From Psoroptes ovis (Eukaryota; Arthropoda; Arachnida; Sarcoptiformes; Psoroptidae): DNA of 64,000 nucleotides. A model generated the notes under the pieces. That model did not search any database. It was not told where the DNA came from and saw nothing but the letters and a program-made list of their open reading frames with translations. Within the stretch, counting starts at the first letter, position 1; each line of letters opens with the position of its first letter. The stretch covers positions 3,843,501-3,907,500 of the forward strand of contig PQWQ01000003.1 of assembly GCA_002943765.1 (NCBI GenBank), given 5' to 3'. Made by a program: the position numbers and the translations under genes. Below, piece after piece: positions 49,509-62,367 of this stretch.

Positions 49509-52500
49509 TATACAAATTTAAGTACTTTTGAATGATATTTTTATTTTATTTTATTTTTTTTTGTTTCGAACACCGAAATGGTTTCGATTAATGATGTTTC
49601 GATTTATTATTGTTATCATCATCATCATCATCATGATGAAGTAACAAAAAAATTTAAATATATCGATGCCATGTAAGATGTAAAAGATGCTAAATACGTC
49701 GGATTATCGAAAGATATTTTAGAAAATGATTTAAAGAAATCAATTCAAAGAAGAGGGGAAAATTCAATTCAGCCATCAATCGATCAACGATTTCAACCCA
49801 TTGATTGATTGATTGATAAATATACCAAGACATGCTTTCTCCAGGCAGCAAAAAATATATTCATGCATGTATTTAGCTGAATACGCCTACACACAACATC
49901 GTTACACTATTGACGATTGAATCGACCAATATCGGATTGACCATAGAGTCGGGTGGAATGTGGTCAACATTCATCGAACCAAAAATACACGATGAATTCA
50001 TATTTAAAAAAAAAATAAAGCAAATCATATTCACGAAATGAATCATAATTTGTATAATGTATGAATTTTTCTTATCAGATCATCGTCATTATTATTATTA
50101 TTATTAGGATCAAGATGTTTGTATTTTACAAATCATTTCTAGTTTCTTTTGTTTCTAAAAAAATTGACATGTAAAATTTTGATTTTTTTAAAAATAATAA
50201 TAACAAAGATAACGATGATGATGATAAAGATGTGTAAATATGAATTGGTCTTCATAATAATAATGAAAATAATGATCATAATCATAATAATGAATGGCTA
50301 AACAATAGATTTCAATTGGTAGAAAATGAAAATGAATGAATGAACCAATGAATGAATGAATGTATGTGGAGTATGCAGATGTTTTTCATATGATAAATCT
50401 ATTTTCATTATTATTATTTGATATTTGGGTGAATAATGAATGAATGAATGAATGAATCGGGTGAAAATACTTGTTCATTTTCGCCATAATAATCATAATA
50501 ATAATAGCAATAATGATGACGAGAATCTAAATTCAAATAATCAAACATCAGCGACATTAAAGATTTACAAATATTTTTCTGTAAATAACCTTTGCAGACC
50601 TTTCAAGATTTAGATCTTATCGATATTTGATAAAATGTTTTGATTTTGTATTTATTTTAGAGTCTGAATCATAGAGTCTGAATCTTAGAAGATTCGATGA
50701 ACAATAGCCTTTCATTCGGGTAGAATCAAGGTACGAAATTCAAATCTCAGGTAAAAGTATTTCTGTAAAAAATACACCTGTTCTGAATTATTATTATTAA
50801 TGATTTAGATTATCTTCATTTTCACTTATTCACAATGTTATTTGTTGTTTGATGACTGTTATTTGCTTAGCTGTTCTTGTTTATTTTGTTTTATTTATTT
50901 ATATTTATTCAATATTTTCTATTATTAAACATCTTTATTTTATTCGTTTTTTCGGAATTTCAACAAATTTCATCCGAATACATCTTTATCAGTGATGAAC
51001 AGTGTGTAAATCATCGAGGATTATTTGCAATATTGAATCAAATATTGCAATATACGATGCTGGCGAAGGTTTAAATCAAAGGTTTTTTGGTTTTACCTTT
51101 GATATTGTGGAAAAACTTCGTGAATTATTATGAGTTAGCTTGGAATTTTTTCTTGACTCGAAAATTTCGTGTAATTTCTTCTCGATTAACGTGATTTTGA
51201 TTATGTTTCTAAAACAATCGACGAATTATTTCATAATTTCTCCTAATTTACTTGAAAGATCAGATTAAGTATAAGTATAAAGTATAATCTTTATTTGGAC
51301 AATTGTTGAAATTATTCCAGTGAATACAACAACCAGAGAAAAAAATGGATTTTAATTTGTAATATTTTTAGCTATGGAAAAATATAATGGAAATCATTAA
51401 AATAACCGATGTATAATGATGTTATAATAATAATAACATCCCCATTAATAATAATCATAATCAATGATGATCATGATCAATATTCATTAACGTTTGTGTT
51501 TTCAACATTGTAATTTTCGGCGATTTGTGATATTGTGATTTAATTATTGCCCGAAATAACAAACTCGCCTCGGTTTTTAATAAATCTACGAATCATAACC
51601 GATGGATCACAGCCCGCCGATCAACAGATACAAGTGGTTGAAGCTATAGCAAACAACAGAAAGACGCAAAATAATTCAATCTAATTTGATTTGATTTGAA
51701 TCCTTTGAGATCAAAAACGAATATATTTTCTGGCCAAAATAAATAAATAAACAAATAAATCACCAATTCATGATTGAGTGTAGGCGGTTGGATATTTATT
51801 CAATCATTCATTATTTACTTTGTGTTTCATATTTGACCAATCTCGGACCTTTTAGTTGAGATTATTGAGGTTTTTCTTATCCAAATTAAGATGTAAAATG
51901 TTTGAACAGTGTTCTGTCCAAAAACAGAAATTCAAATAATTATTTGAAAGGAAAATTTTTTTTCCTGGTTTTTTTCATTTTACTTTGATTCAACATCCGA
52001 CAAGTACAATTACAATCATAAACAAACAAATGAATAATAAGATGACTTATCAATCAATAATCAAGATTAAGATTAGATTTATTTATTTATTTTTCTTCGA
52101 GATGATCCAAAGATTTCCGCCAATAATCAATGTAGTAACAATAAAGTTATCGCAGAACTGATATAATTTAAAAGATATCATCAATGATTATCATTTTCGA
52201 TGTTCTAATGATCATTATTATCAGTATTGTTATTATTTATTTATTATTACAAAAATCATAATAATGATTGAACAAATATATCATATTCTATGTAATATAA
52301 TTGAACAATTTCCGTCATTTTGAAACCTTTATTTTCATAAAAAATAATAATAATTGTATCAACAATAATAATCCTCATTAAGATATTTATTAGCAGAATT
52401 GGTTCAAATTATTATTATAATTATTTATTGTTATCATTATTATTGGTCATCATCATTGCTATCATCAAGTAATCATCATCAAAGATAATGCTTATCCATT

Positions 52501-53279
52501 AGGATTAATTCAAAGTAAATTTTTTTAAATTATGAAATTTTATTTTAAAAGATCATCTCTGCGATCTGGAATAAATTATAGCCAGAAATTTCACTTTAAC
52601 AACGATTCACCTGGTCAATTTTCGAACTATTTCATCAAGGTACTACATCGAATACACGTGTTTGACCTGAAAGATCTGATTTTGATCCATTTTCGGCTCC
52701 ATAAACGATTTAAAATTATAATTTCGGAGATATTTCATCTAGATTGGAGAAATTTTGAATTAAAACATGTATGGACTGATCATGTGAGAAATTTTCCTTA
52801 AAATCATCATCATAAGCAAAGATTTTTTTGGGTAGCATCTTCGATTGAATTATTGCATGAATTTCACACAATAATTAATTGATTGAAAATCGAAAAACAT
52901 GGAAAAAAATTGAAATCACGATAAAATGTTTCCAATCAATCAATCAAATCAAATCAATTCGAATCAATATTAAATCAACGCCAATTCATGTGTGTTGGTG
53001 TTGTTGTTGTTGTTGCTATTTATTATTTACCACGATTTTTTTATTACCAATCGATAATTTCCGTATCATACCGCCTCGTTTTCAATCATTGATACTGATT
53101 ATTAATTATTATTTTTCATGATTAAATTAAACATATGAGTTGTAGTTAGGGAAAAATTATCATAATTCATCACTTTTTTCCCCGAGAAAAATATCATTAA
53201 TATTGATCATTCATCGATGAATAAATGTTCAATTCAATCATTGAATCATTTGATCAATGTATATTGGATTTAACTTATA

Positions 53280-53362
53280 TTAGGCTGTCCGGAAAGTTGT
53301 GGCCGATTTTCATGAGCAACTATATATTGATTAACCGGAATGAACTTTTCGGACAGCCTAAT
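53280..53362 (+). mobile_element. Family A miniature element
   Basis: TTAGGCTGTCCGGAAAGTTG, core GGCCGATTTTCATGAGCAAC, right end CTTTTCGGACAGCCTAA. Confidence 0.92.
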
Positions 53363-53971
53363 ATATTGCACATTTTTCACACACTCAATATTAATATCTC
53401 AGATAATTTTGAAAAATGAATTTTGAAAAACATTGTGAAACATTTGATATTTAACACTTTGAAGATTTCTTCTTTGAAGATTATTAATCTTATTATTGGA
53501 AACACTACCGGCATTTTTTCGTTGAATTTACATGTATGATTTGTTAAATTTCAATCATTGAGATTCAATCATTGTATGATTATTGATGATGCATGCTAAA
53601 TGTGCTAAAAATAAGCTTTGGAAAAAAAAATTTGCCAAATTTGAATACAAGAAACATGAAGAAATTTAAATTTTTACCATTTTCTTGGAAATCATTGAAA
53701 AATATTTAATTATGATTGAATTATGATCAAAATTTGATTTGTTATTATTGAAAATATTATAATAAGATGATCAAAGGAGATTCACAAATGTTTTTGTTCA
53801 ATCATTGAACATTCAAAGAAATGATAATTACCATTGAAACACTATCACTTTGGGTCTATTTTGGGAAATTTTCACACCATTATCATTGCTTGGGAGCTTT
53901 GTTTTAGGATTGAAATTATAGCGTATCGATACCTTTGATTCATTTTAATAAATCAATAATTTGAATAATGA

Positions 53972-53977
53972 TTTATT
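53972..53977 (-). promoter_or_regulatory. Candidate poly(A) signal of MRPS9
   Basis: AATAAA on the minus strand, about 77 nt beyond the MRPS9 stop codon. Confidence 0.4.
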
Positions 53978-54053
53978 GATGAGTTTTTACATTTTTTCAT
54001 TTATAAAAATACATGAGCATAGCATCATCATTTAAATTATGCTAAATCAATGT

Positions 54054-55421
54054 TCAACGTTTTTTCCATGTATATTTTCGTCTTGCACCTTCTTGGCCCC
54101 ATATTTTTCGTAATTTTACCCTCAAGTCAGGCGATAGCAAGCCAACTGAATGCATTTTTTTCACCGTATCATCATCGACAAAACTACACAAAGCCAATGA
54201 TAATGCTAAACGAATAGCACCGGATTGATTCGATGTGCCCAATTCTCTGAGGTTATTGTCTTTGAATGGTGGCGCATCTTCACTATAATCCCGGGTAAAT
54301 TCTAAATGCATTGTACGACATTCAATATCAACTTTGCCGAGAAGATTACAAAATTTCAAAGGTGTCATTATTTGTTCACGATCTTGCAGATGATCAAAAT
54401 ACAATATATCATGGCCATTAATGTCAATTTTACCGCTGCCATCGCCACGAACGGTTACACGTGCAACGCATAATTTGCGTCGACCTACAGCCGTCATATA
54501 TGATCGCCCATCGCCGTCATACATCAACGCTGGTATGGTATTGGTTTCGATTACTGTTTTGATTTTTTTCCGAAATTTCATCACAAAATTTTCACATAAT
54601 TTTGAATTTGAATGATTGACCAAACGTTCTAATGCAGTGATTAATGCTTCGTATTTTGAGGGTTCAAATTTTTCTAAAAACAAGGCTTGCATTTCATTCA
54701 TTGATAGCCATTCTGATGATGTTAAATCTACTTTGGAATAAGAGTTAATAACATCGGTTTTGTTACGCTGTAATTGATCATATTCATAATTTTCTAGGAA
54801 TATGAATTGTTTTTCAAGCTCAAAACATGTTTGATAAAAATTTGAACGACCAGTATAGAATAATGAATGAAATGGTCGACCATCCCAATCGAATTGAGCT
54901 TGTTTTACTGCTGGATAAATGTCTTTCGGTGGTTTCATTTGAGGTCGTGCACGTGTATCAAACAATCCTGATGGCATTAAATATTTAATCGCATTATCGA
55001 TATCGATCGAATTCATTTGATCAATTTGTAAGCCCATCATGTTGGCCAAATGTCTACGGCCACATTCATATTCTTGTTCTTGTTGCTTCATGAATTCAAT
55101 TTGTTCTCGAGCATTTTTCAAATAAATCGCCATAACTTTGGATATTTTAGTTTTCGGTGATTGATTTGATGATTCTGAATTCTGTTGAATTGTTTCATCG
55201 CTCAAAACCATTGGTTCAGATTTCATATTCAAATATGTTTGACCAAATTTCGAATTCAATGGAACACGTGCATCATTCGGTCGTTTTGGATATGAATGAC
55301 GGCCATACACTACAAAACGATGTATCAGTTCAGTGTTTGTTATATATTTACATAAATGATGATCAACATGAATTAATCTTTTTGAATAATTGATGGGATT
55401 AATCATCAAAAACTTCAACAT
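54054..55421 (-). CDS. MRPS9: Mitochondrial small-subunit ribosomal protein uS9m
   Basis: Single-exon gene, 455 aa. The C-terminal domain (residues 310-455) is a clear uS9 fold: TAVGRRKLCVARVTVRGDG, GKIDINGHDILYF, then the conserved TSNQSGAIRLALSLAL and the tail LLSPDLRVKLRKIWGQ..ARRKYTWKKR, whose basic end contacts 16S/12S rRNA in the decoding head. The long N-terminal extension (about 310 residues), with a positively charged, acid-free first stretch (MLKFLMINPINYSKRLI), fits the animal mitochondrial form and an imported protein. Length is close to other animal MRPS9 proteins (about 400 aa). The ATG at 55421 is chosen as the first one and supplies the presequence. The frame is intact. Upstream (55460-55520) is a GC-richer patch that may be the promoter. 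Confidence 0.95.
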   Translation of the reverse strand: MLKFLMINPINYSKRLIHVDHHLCKYITNTELIHRFVVYGRHSYPKRPNDARVPLNSKFGQTYLNMKSEPMVLSDETIQQNSESSNQSPKTKISKVMAIYLKNAREQIEFMKQQEQEYECGRRHLANMMGLQIDQMNSIDIDNAIKYLMPSGLFDTRARPQMKPPKDIYPAVKQAQFDWDGRPFHSLFYTGRSNFYQTCFELEKQFIFLENYEYDQLQRNKTDVINSYSKVDLTSSEWLSMNEMQALFLEKFEPSKYEALITALERLVNHSNSKLCENFVMKFRKKIKTVIETNTIPALMYDGDGRSYMTAVGRRKLCVARVTVRGDGSGKIDINGHDILYFDHLQDREQIMTPLKFCNLLGKVDIECRTMHLEFTRDYSEDAPPFKDNNLRELGTSNQSGAIRLALSLALCSFVDDDTVKKMHSVGLLSPDLRVKLRKIWGQEGARRKYTWKKR

Positions 55422-58400
55422 TTTTTTAAAATCGAAATTGTAATTAGAAAAAACACCTGAAAATGATGAAAAAGCTGGCGCAAATCAGATGGTCGTGTGC
55501 GCAGTCGCAGTTTAGTCTCAGTCCATTAGAAAAAAATTCAAATTTTCCCATAGAAAATTTGGCGCTCATTTAATAATGAGTGAAATTTAATTAATTTTTT
55601 TCGATTTTAATTTAAATTGGTGGCATATTTTGCAGGTTATGATTCATTTTTCAATTTTAATTATTAAATTCGTCCATTTTTCAATATATGCTCGAGCATT
55701 AAATGGAAAAATTGCATTTTTCAGGTTGAAAAAAACTTGTAATTAACGAATAATTAATTTCATTTCCTTTAACACCCAATTAAAATCTCAAATATTAATT
55801 TATATTTTGCAATTAAAATAAAATGAAGAAAAAAAATGAAAAATTGTTACCATTTTTTCTGCTGGCAACCGACATGAAAACAACAGCCTCACACAATGAA
55901 ACAATATTGACCAAAAACAACCAAAAACAATCCGGTTATCCCAAAACAATTCCACTCAATTCAATGATGAAAGAAAACTGACAGCCAAAACAAGAACAAT
56001 CAAAATCAAAACAAAAACGAAAAACACCTTTCACCCACATTTTTTTTTTTTTTTAAATCAAATGTTAATTGATGACAGCGGAGAAAGCCGAAAACCAAGA
56101 TGATAATAATGATTCAAGTCTTATTGACCAATTGACCATAATGTGATTTCAATGGTCGACTCAAATTATCGACTCACGAATTTGTGGTGCATTTGTACAC
56201 AGAGATTTTCTCTGAGAAACCATTTTGAAGATTTCCACCGAGGTTTCTCTTTATTGAAAATCACTGACCAAGAGCTCCATACTTCAGTCTTTTTTGATTG
56301 AATTAAATGATTTGAAAATTCAAAATTTTTAGCGAAAACATTCCGATTTCCAGCCAAAATTGATACAATATTTAAATTTTGAATTTAAATTTTCGATGAT
56401 TTCAATTGAACTTATCGAAGAAATAATTTCAAATTATTATTTAATGATCCTTTTATTTTCTGAACCAAAATTGAAACCTGTTGCGCTTGTTATTGTTTCA
56501 ACTAATGTTTTGTCCGACTCTAATCTGATAATGACCAAATTATCTGAGATGAATTCATTGTATGGGTAAAAATAATCGATTGTTCATTTTTTTTCTTGGG
56601 TAATGGTCACTAATCATGAACACCATGGAAAATCTATCGTGCAATATCCATCCATAATCAAAATGATGATCAAGATAAGATTCAAGCCAAAATTTGGCCA
56701 AAAATCCACTGATTCATAATCAAAACATTGTAAATCAAGAGTCTAAATTTGAAACCTTGTCAAAAACAAAGAAAAAACTCATTAAACCCAAGCAAAACAA
56801 TATATTACAAGTGAAATTGGTCAGAAATTGGCCAAAAAATTAATGAACGAAATTAAAATTTATTAAAATTTTTAATGATCATCTTGATAATATGATTAAA
56901 ATCATAATTTATTTCATAGCCAAGTACAGCAATACGCTCATTCATTCATACGTTCATTGAATTAGTATTTCAGTGTTTTATAACAATAATAATGAAAATC
57001 AATCTTTAAATATTGAGGTAAAGGTGTGGTATTCTATTAAATATGTTTATCATGTGTGCAATATGATTTTTTGGCAATCTCTTTGGACCAATAGAAGAAT
57101 CGTGTGTTTCGGTGAATTTATCCGGTCATTTTGATTGTTTTATATACTTGATATGTCAGCCGAGTATTCACATTCATCTCATAGCTAAAACCGAAAATCA
57201 CTCATAATTTATGCATTTTTATGGTCAAATTTTGATCAATATTTTCATTGTTATTCGGTGTTGTGTGTGTGTGTGATACATATCAAATAACAAAGAAAAA
57301 AAAAGGGAATTTAAATTTAGAAAATATGAAAATCAGCTATGATTGCTGTATATTATAGTTGAATGATTACCGTTGAAAATTTACACAGTAAATCACTAAA
57401 AATAGCTTAGAATTTCAATGTAAATCAAAGTAATGAAACACAAAGTAATTAAAAAAATTGCCGAAATGTTCAGGTGTGAAATTGATGAATTTTTACCGTA
57501 GAATATACAGACAAGAAATGAAAATAACGAAAATTGACCAATGTCCATGACTGTATTGTTTATTTAGTTATTCATAAATATCAAAAAATAAACATGAAAA
57601 CTCATTTGAATATACATGAATATTATGGCAAAAATAATGAAAAGATCTCGTCATTTGATAGTGGAGAATAATTTGAATATTTATATGATCTGGTGAAAAT
57701 GATATCTATACCTGATAATGGATGGATACCTTTGAATATCTTTGAAAATTGATCGTCTGCCACAGTTATTTTCACCAAAAATATACCGAAAAGCCTTACA
57801 TTCAATATATTCGGAATGATATCGTAATGATCTTCAAGATGATGATTAATCAAGATAAAATGTAAAATACAAATCGACTAAATAAATAAATGAAAAGAAA
57901 AATTAAATCAAAATTTACATTTTAATACATTTTTGGTGAAATAATCAAAATAAGATGATGTTTGAACAAGATACAATTATAAAATGATATAAATAAGTGA
58001 TGATACAATTGATTGTGTATATCATTGAGTAAATAATAATTTACATAATAAAAAAAATACTCACCTTTCAAAAATTCAGAAACTTTAATAAGAAATTCAA
58101 AGATAATTTTTGAATTCAAGATTTGTTTGTTCAAGATTGAATGATTGCATCAAAAACTTCAATGCCTGCTTTACAATTTTCGGTTCCCATTCAATTGTAT
58201 TATAGACAAGTGGTCCATAAACATTCAAACATTTTTACCGGTCAACAATTTTCATTTTTATTCAAATTTGAATTTTAAATTCAACAAAATTTGAATTGGT
58301 TGTCTCCCAACATCTCTTAAGGCATCTCCCACTTGATTTCAATCATTTTTTTTTTTGACCATTTTAAAATTAAAATTTGAATATTTCTCAATTTTGAATC

Positions 58401-61400
58401 AAAACCAAAAGTCTTTAAAATGGTCAATTGTTGTTTTTCCGTTTCTTTCACCTATTTTTGTCAATCAAACAATTCAATTTGAAATGTAAATATGATAATA
58501 ATAATAATTGAGAGGTTTTATACTCGAAGTAAAACAAAGGAAAAATGAAATGATTGAAATCGAAAATCAATTCAAATATAGAAAATTGAAATATGAAGCA
58601 GATGTATTGAAAATAATTTTTACATTTATTTGGATAATTATACAAGAATTGAATTGGAAAAAATCAAAAATTTGACTAAATATATGCACCAAACTCGATG
58701 AATAGACAATCATTATTTCCAATTATTTCAATAATGATAATAACAATATTTTAATGATAACAAGATCGAGAGTGATGATGCCTTGTAATTTTGTCATTAT
58801 TCTTATTAGTATTAATATTTGTGAATCAATTTTAATTATAAATAATTACGAATAATGAATAGTCATTGAACGATCGAATATACAATAATGATGATACAAA
58901 TGATAATTATTTTGATTTAAATTTGATTTTTTTCAAATCAAAATTGTTATTTTCATGTAAATTATTATTAGTAAATGCCCAAAAAAAAAATATTCTTATT
59001 TTCAGCTGTATTTGCAGCCGAATCGATATAATTGGTGATGTTCCATATAATAATAACAATAATAATAATGATGATGACAAGTGATGATAACAATAATTGT
59101 TTTTGATGTTTTTTCATCTTGATTTTTTTTTTGTTGGCAAATGCATATGTTTTTTGAATCTTTCAAACCAAATATTTTTTGAATTGATATAATTAACGGA
59201 TGAAAATGCGGAAATTCATTCGACAGAAATAAAAAGACAGGAATCAATCTTTAAGATGTTGATGTATGAAAATATTTGAAAATAATTATTACAAAAATCA
59301 TTTTAAATATATTTTAATGAGCAGAATGTACAGAAAACATCTGTAAACATCAAATAATTGATTCAAAAAATTGAAGATGTTGGTTTAAAAATAAATAAAC
59401 AATGCATTGAAAATGAAATAATTATTCCTTGTTAATTATTTGGATATTATAGAATTGCATGTCGATAATTATTTGTGGATGATATCAATGAATTGATAAT
59501 ACAAAAGCCAATTGATAAGCCTGAACAATCATCAGAAATTACCCCAGAAAAACACAATGGGCACAAAATGTTCCTCGAAATTCACAATTTTTGGGCTGCA
59601 TTTTGTTGATTAATTTCAATTTAAATCATCATCATCATCTATTCAATGAAATAATGATGATGATGATTAGGAAATCATGATGTATTTTTAAATAATAGAA
59701 ATTATGAACAAAAATTATGAACAAATGATTCATTTTTTCGGATATAATTTGGTAGATCATAGCAAATTAATGCACAAAAAATTGACCAGTGATGCCTTTT
59801 ATTTTGCTCTGGTATAATAATTATCAAATTTGGGAACTAATCAAATCCTAATACATGGTTTTCATTCATTCATTCATCATCATTTTCCATCAATTAAAAA
59901 ATGGATGATGAAAAATTGCGAATGAAAAATTGTGATTACCTGAACAATAAACGGGAGCAAATTAGTTTTTTTTATTTTGTTATTTAGTTAGGGCATGACC
60001 CTTGTAAAATGTGTAACAGATGAATGAAATGTTTTAGAAAGTGAAATCAAACTGATTACATGAATTTCACTGCATAAATTGTGATCAAAAATGCCCGATT
60101 TTGACCAAATCAGCGTCCAACTGTTCAAAAACCCCAAAAAAACCAAAGATAATAAAACCTTATTCACTTTGTTGACCGACCAATTTATCGGGTTGTCCGA
60201 TAAGTTCTTGCCGATTTTCTCATCGTTCCCTACGATATAATCGGCAAAAACTTTTCGGACAAACTAATATTTTCATTTGTTGTTGTGATGTTGTTGCTGT
60301 TATTACTTCCGAATAGCTCCATCATCATCAATCGATGTTTTCTTTGGTCGATGTTTTTTCGGTTGATGGTGATGATGAACATGTTTAAAATCATTGTATC
60401 TCCTCGTCAACAACATCATCATCATCTATAGCCTCTCCATATGTCTAATAACAATGTAAAAAATGTAAATTTTTTACTCGGAGAAAAATAATAATGGAAA
60501 AATTATTCAGTCAAATTGTATGATTTGGTTTTATTTTTGATTAATTTTCATTTAAATTTTAATTTGAATTTTGAATTGAACAAAATATGAATCTTGCCAA
60601 GGCGCCAATCGTTTTATCATAACAACATTCCATAAGATGTTCATTCATCATTTTTTTTTTCTTTGAAAATCATTTCATGTCTTGGAAATTGTTTAAACAT
60701 TGCTGCTGCTTGTTTGAATAGTTATGGATTTAAATTTTCAATTTTCAGTCGAAAATTCAATGTTTACAAAGCCGCAAACAGCGCCGATACTTCCAATGTA
60801 TCATAGAAATATTAAAAACAATATTGACCAACAGCAGTAACAACATCAAACAACATTGATTGATGCAATGATCGATCGATTATATTTGATCCAAAAGAAA
60901 ATATCTTTCAATTGAATCATTTCACATTAATCCATTACAGCTATTCACATTAAAGAAAAATAAACAGATTTTAAATTAAGATACCACCTACAATGAAAAA
61001 AAAAATATATGATTAATTCATAAACGATTAACGATTTGAAATTCATCGATTGATCAAATTGATTTATCAATCAATTTATACCTGCATTAATTCAATTATT
61101 TTCCATAAATTAATTCAATGATTTGATCAAATATATTCCGTTTTTCTCTGATTATTTTATTGAAAATTTCATCATAAAACTAATTCACTTATTTTAGGTG
61201 GCCATAAATCTCTGAAAATTTAATTATTTTCGAAAATTTTTAGCCTTAAAAATGTCCAAAATTTGAAATTTCATCAAAATAATCCAATTAATTGGATTGT
61301 AATCGAATAATTTGATTTTTCACCCACCATAATTGCTGCTATTATTATCTCCGATGATAATTATTGATCACAAAATTAAATCGAAATAATGGAAATCGAT

Positions 61401-62367
61401 TTAATTTCTCTGCTTTTGATCGAAAGTTAATTAATGATAATCGAAGGTTTCATACCTTTTCGATCGTATTATATCATTAATCTGGAGGAAAACCTCTAAA
61501 TTACATGGGTTAATACATGGAAATACATGAAATTTCTGAGAAATTTGCTCAAAGTAATTGGTCAAACATTTGTTTTTTCTCGCTTTCAAAAACAATATTG
61601 ATTTTTCACATGGTTTTGGTCTTTGATTTTTGATCATTTTGACCATTATTTCTATTATCATCAATTGATTTGTTGTTGTTGTACCATTTCGATTTGAATG
61701 AATCAAATGTTCCTATGTTTAGAATGATTCTAATAAAATGAAATAATCGATACAAGTTTATTACAGAAGAAAAATCAGATCAATAATGATGATTCGGTTT
61801 GGTTTGCTTGACTTTGCTTTGCTTTTCACTTTTGTTTATTTGATCAAATATCGATTTATTTCATTTTCCATTTTCTTTATTTTTTCAAAATTCATATTTC
61901 TATTATCGATCATTATCATCATTGCTGTTATTAGCAATGTACTGCAATTGTCATTTAAAATCGATCAGAAATGATAGTAATATGTCTTCATTTGCTTTAT
62001 TCTGCACTGTTCAATCGATGTGTCATTGATCGGAAAATAACATCGAATTAGACCGATTCTTGGGGATTCATTGAATTGATTTTTCATCGCTGCTTCGGAG
62101 GCAAAACCACCGAATAACAAGGGATTTGAAATGTGAAATTTTCGGTTTCAATTTTTGCGCCATGAAAATTCAAATGCAGAGAAAATGCTGCCATCTATCG
62201 TTGGTTTTTGAGAAATCAAATTTTTTGAAAATTTTTAAATTCATTTTCGGTTTAGAAAATTCAATTTAAAAACTATCGAATTGTATTTTTTTGTGGTGAT
62301 TTTCGAGATTCATTGTTTGTTTCGATTTCATGTTATTGGTTTGAATCGGTCATAACATCTTAAAACA
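55422..62367. other. Intergenic DNA between MRPS9 and BROX (divergent)
   Basis: About 6.9 kb with no recognisable exon. It holds one miniature element (60189-60268), a (GT)n tract near 57258-57275 and ATT/ATC microsatellites. GC-richer patches at 55465-55520 and 62085-62210 next to the two divergent genes are candidate promoters. Confidence 0.5.
60189..60268 (-). mobile_element. Family B miniature element
   Basis: GGGTTGTCCGATAAGTTCTT then GCCGATTTTC; right CTACGATATAATCGGCAAAA then ACTTTTCGGACAAACTAA. Reversed relative to 20173 (position of TACGATATAATCGG). Confidence 0.88.

Larger units (their letters stand above)
39863..54053. other. 14 kb stretch without recognisable genes
   Basis: Begins with the presumed promoter and 5' UTR of paralogue B, then AT-rich DNA with short chance ORFs only. 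Contents: eight miniature elements or remnants (40484, 41378, 41708, 42586, 43445, 48623, 49427, 53280), tandem patches at 41943-42005 and 42240-42340, numerous ATC/ATT/GAAT microsatellites, and two less simple islands near 44630-45180 and 52540-52800 that I cannot assign. Confidence 0.5.

Noticed and set aside
52532..52801. 89-aa ORF as a gene
   Set aside because: No start context, domain, splice partner or codon signature; reported only as an unexplained island.
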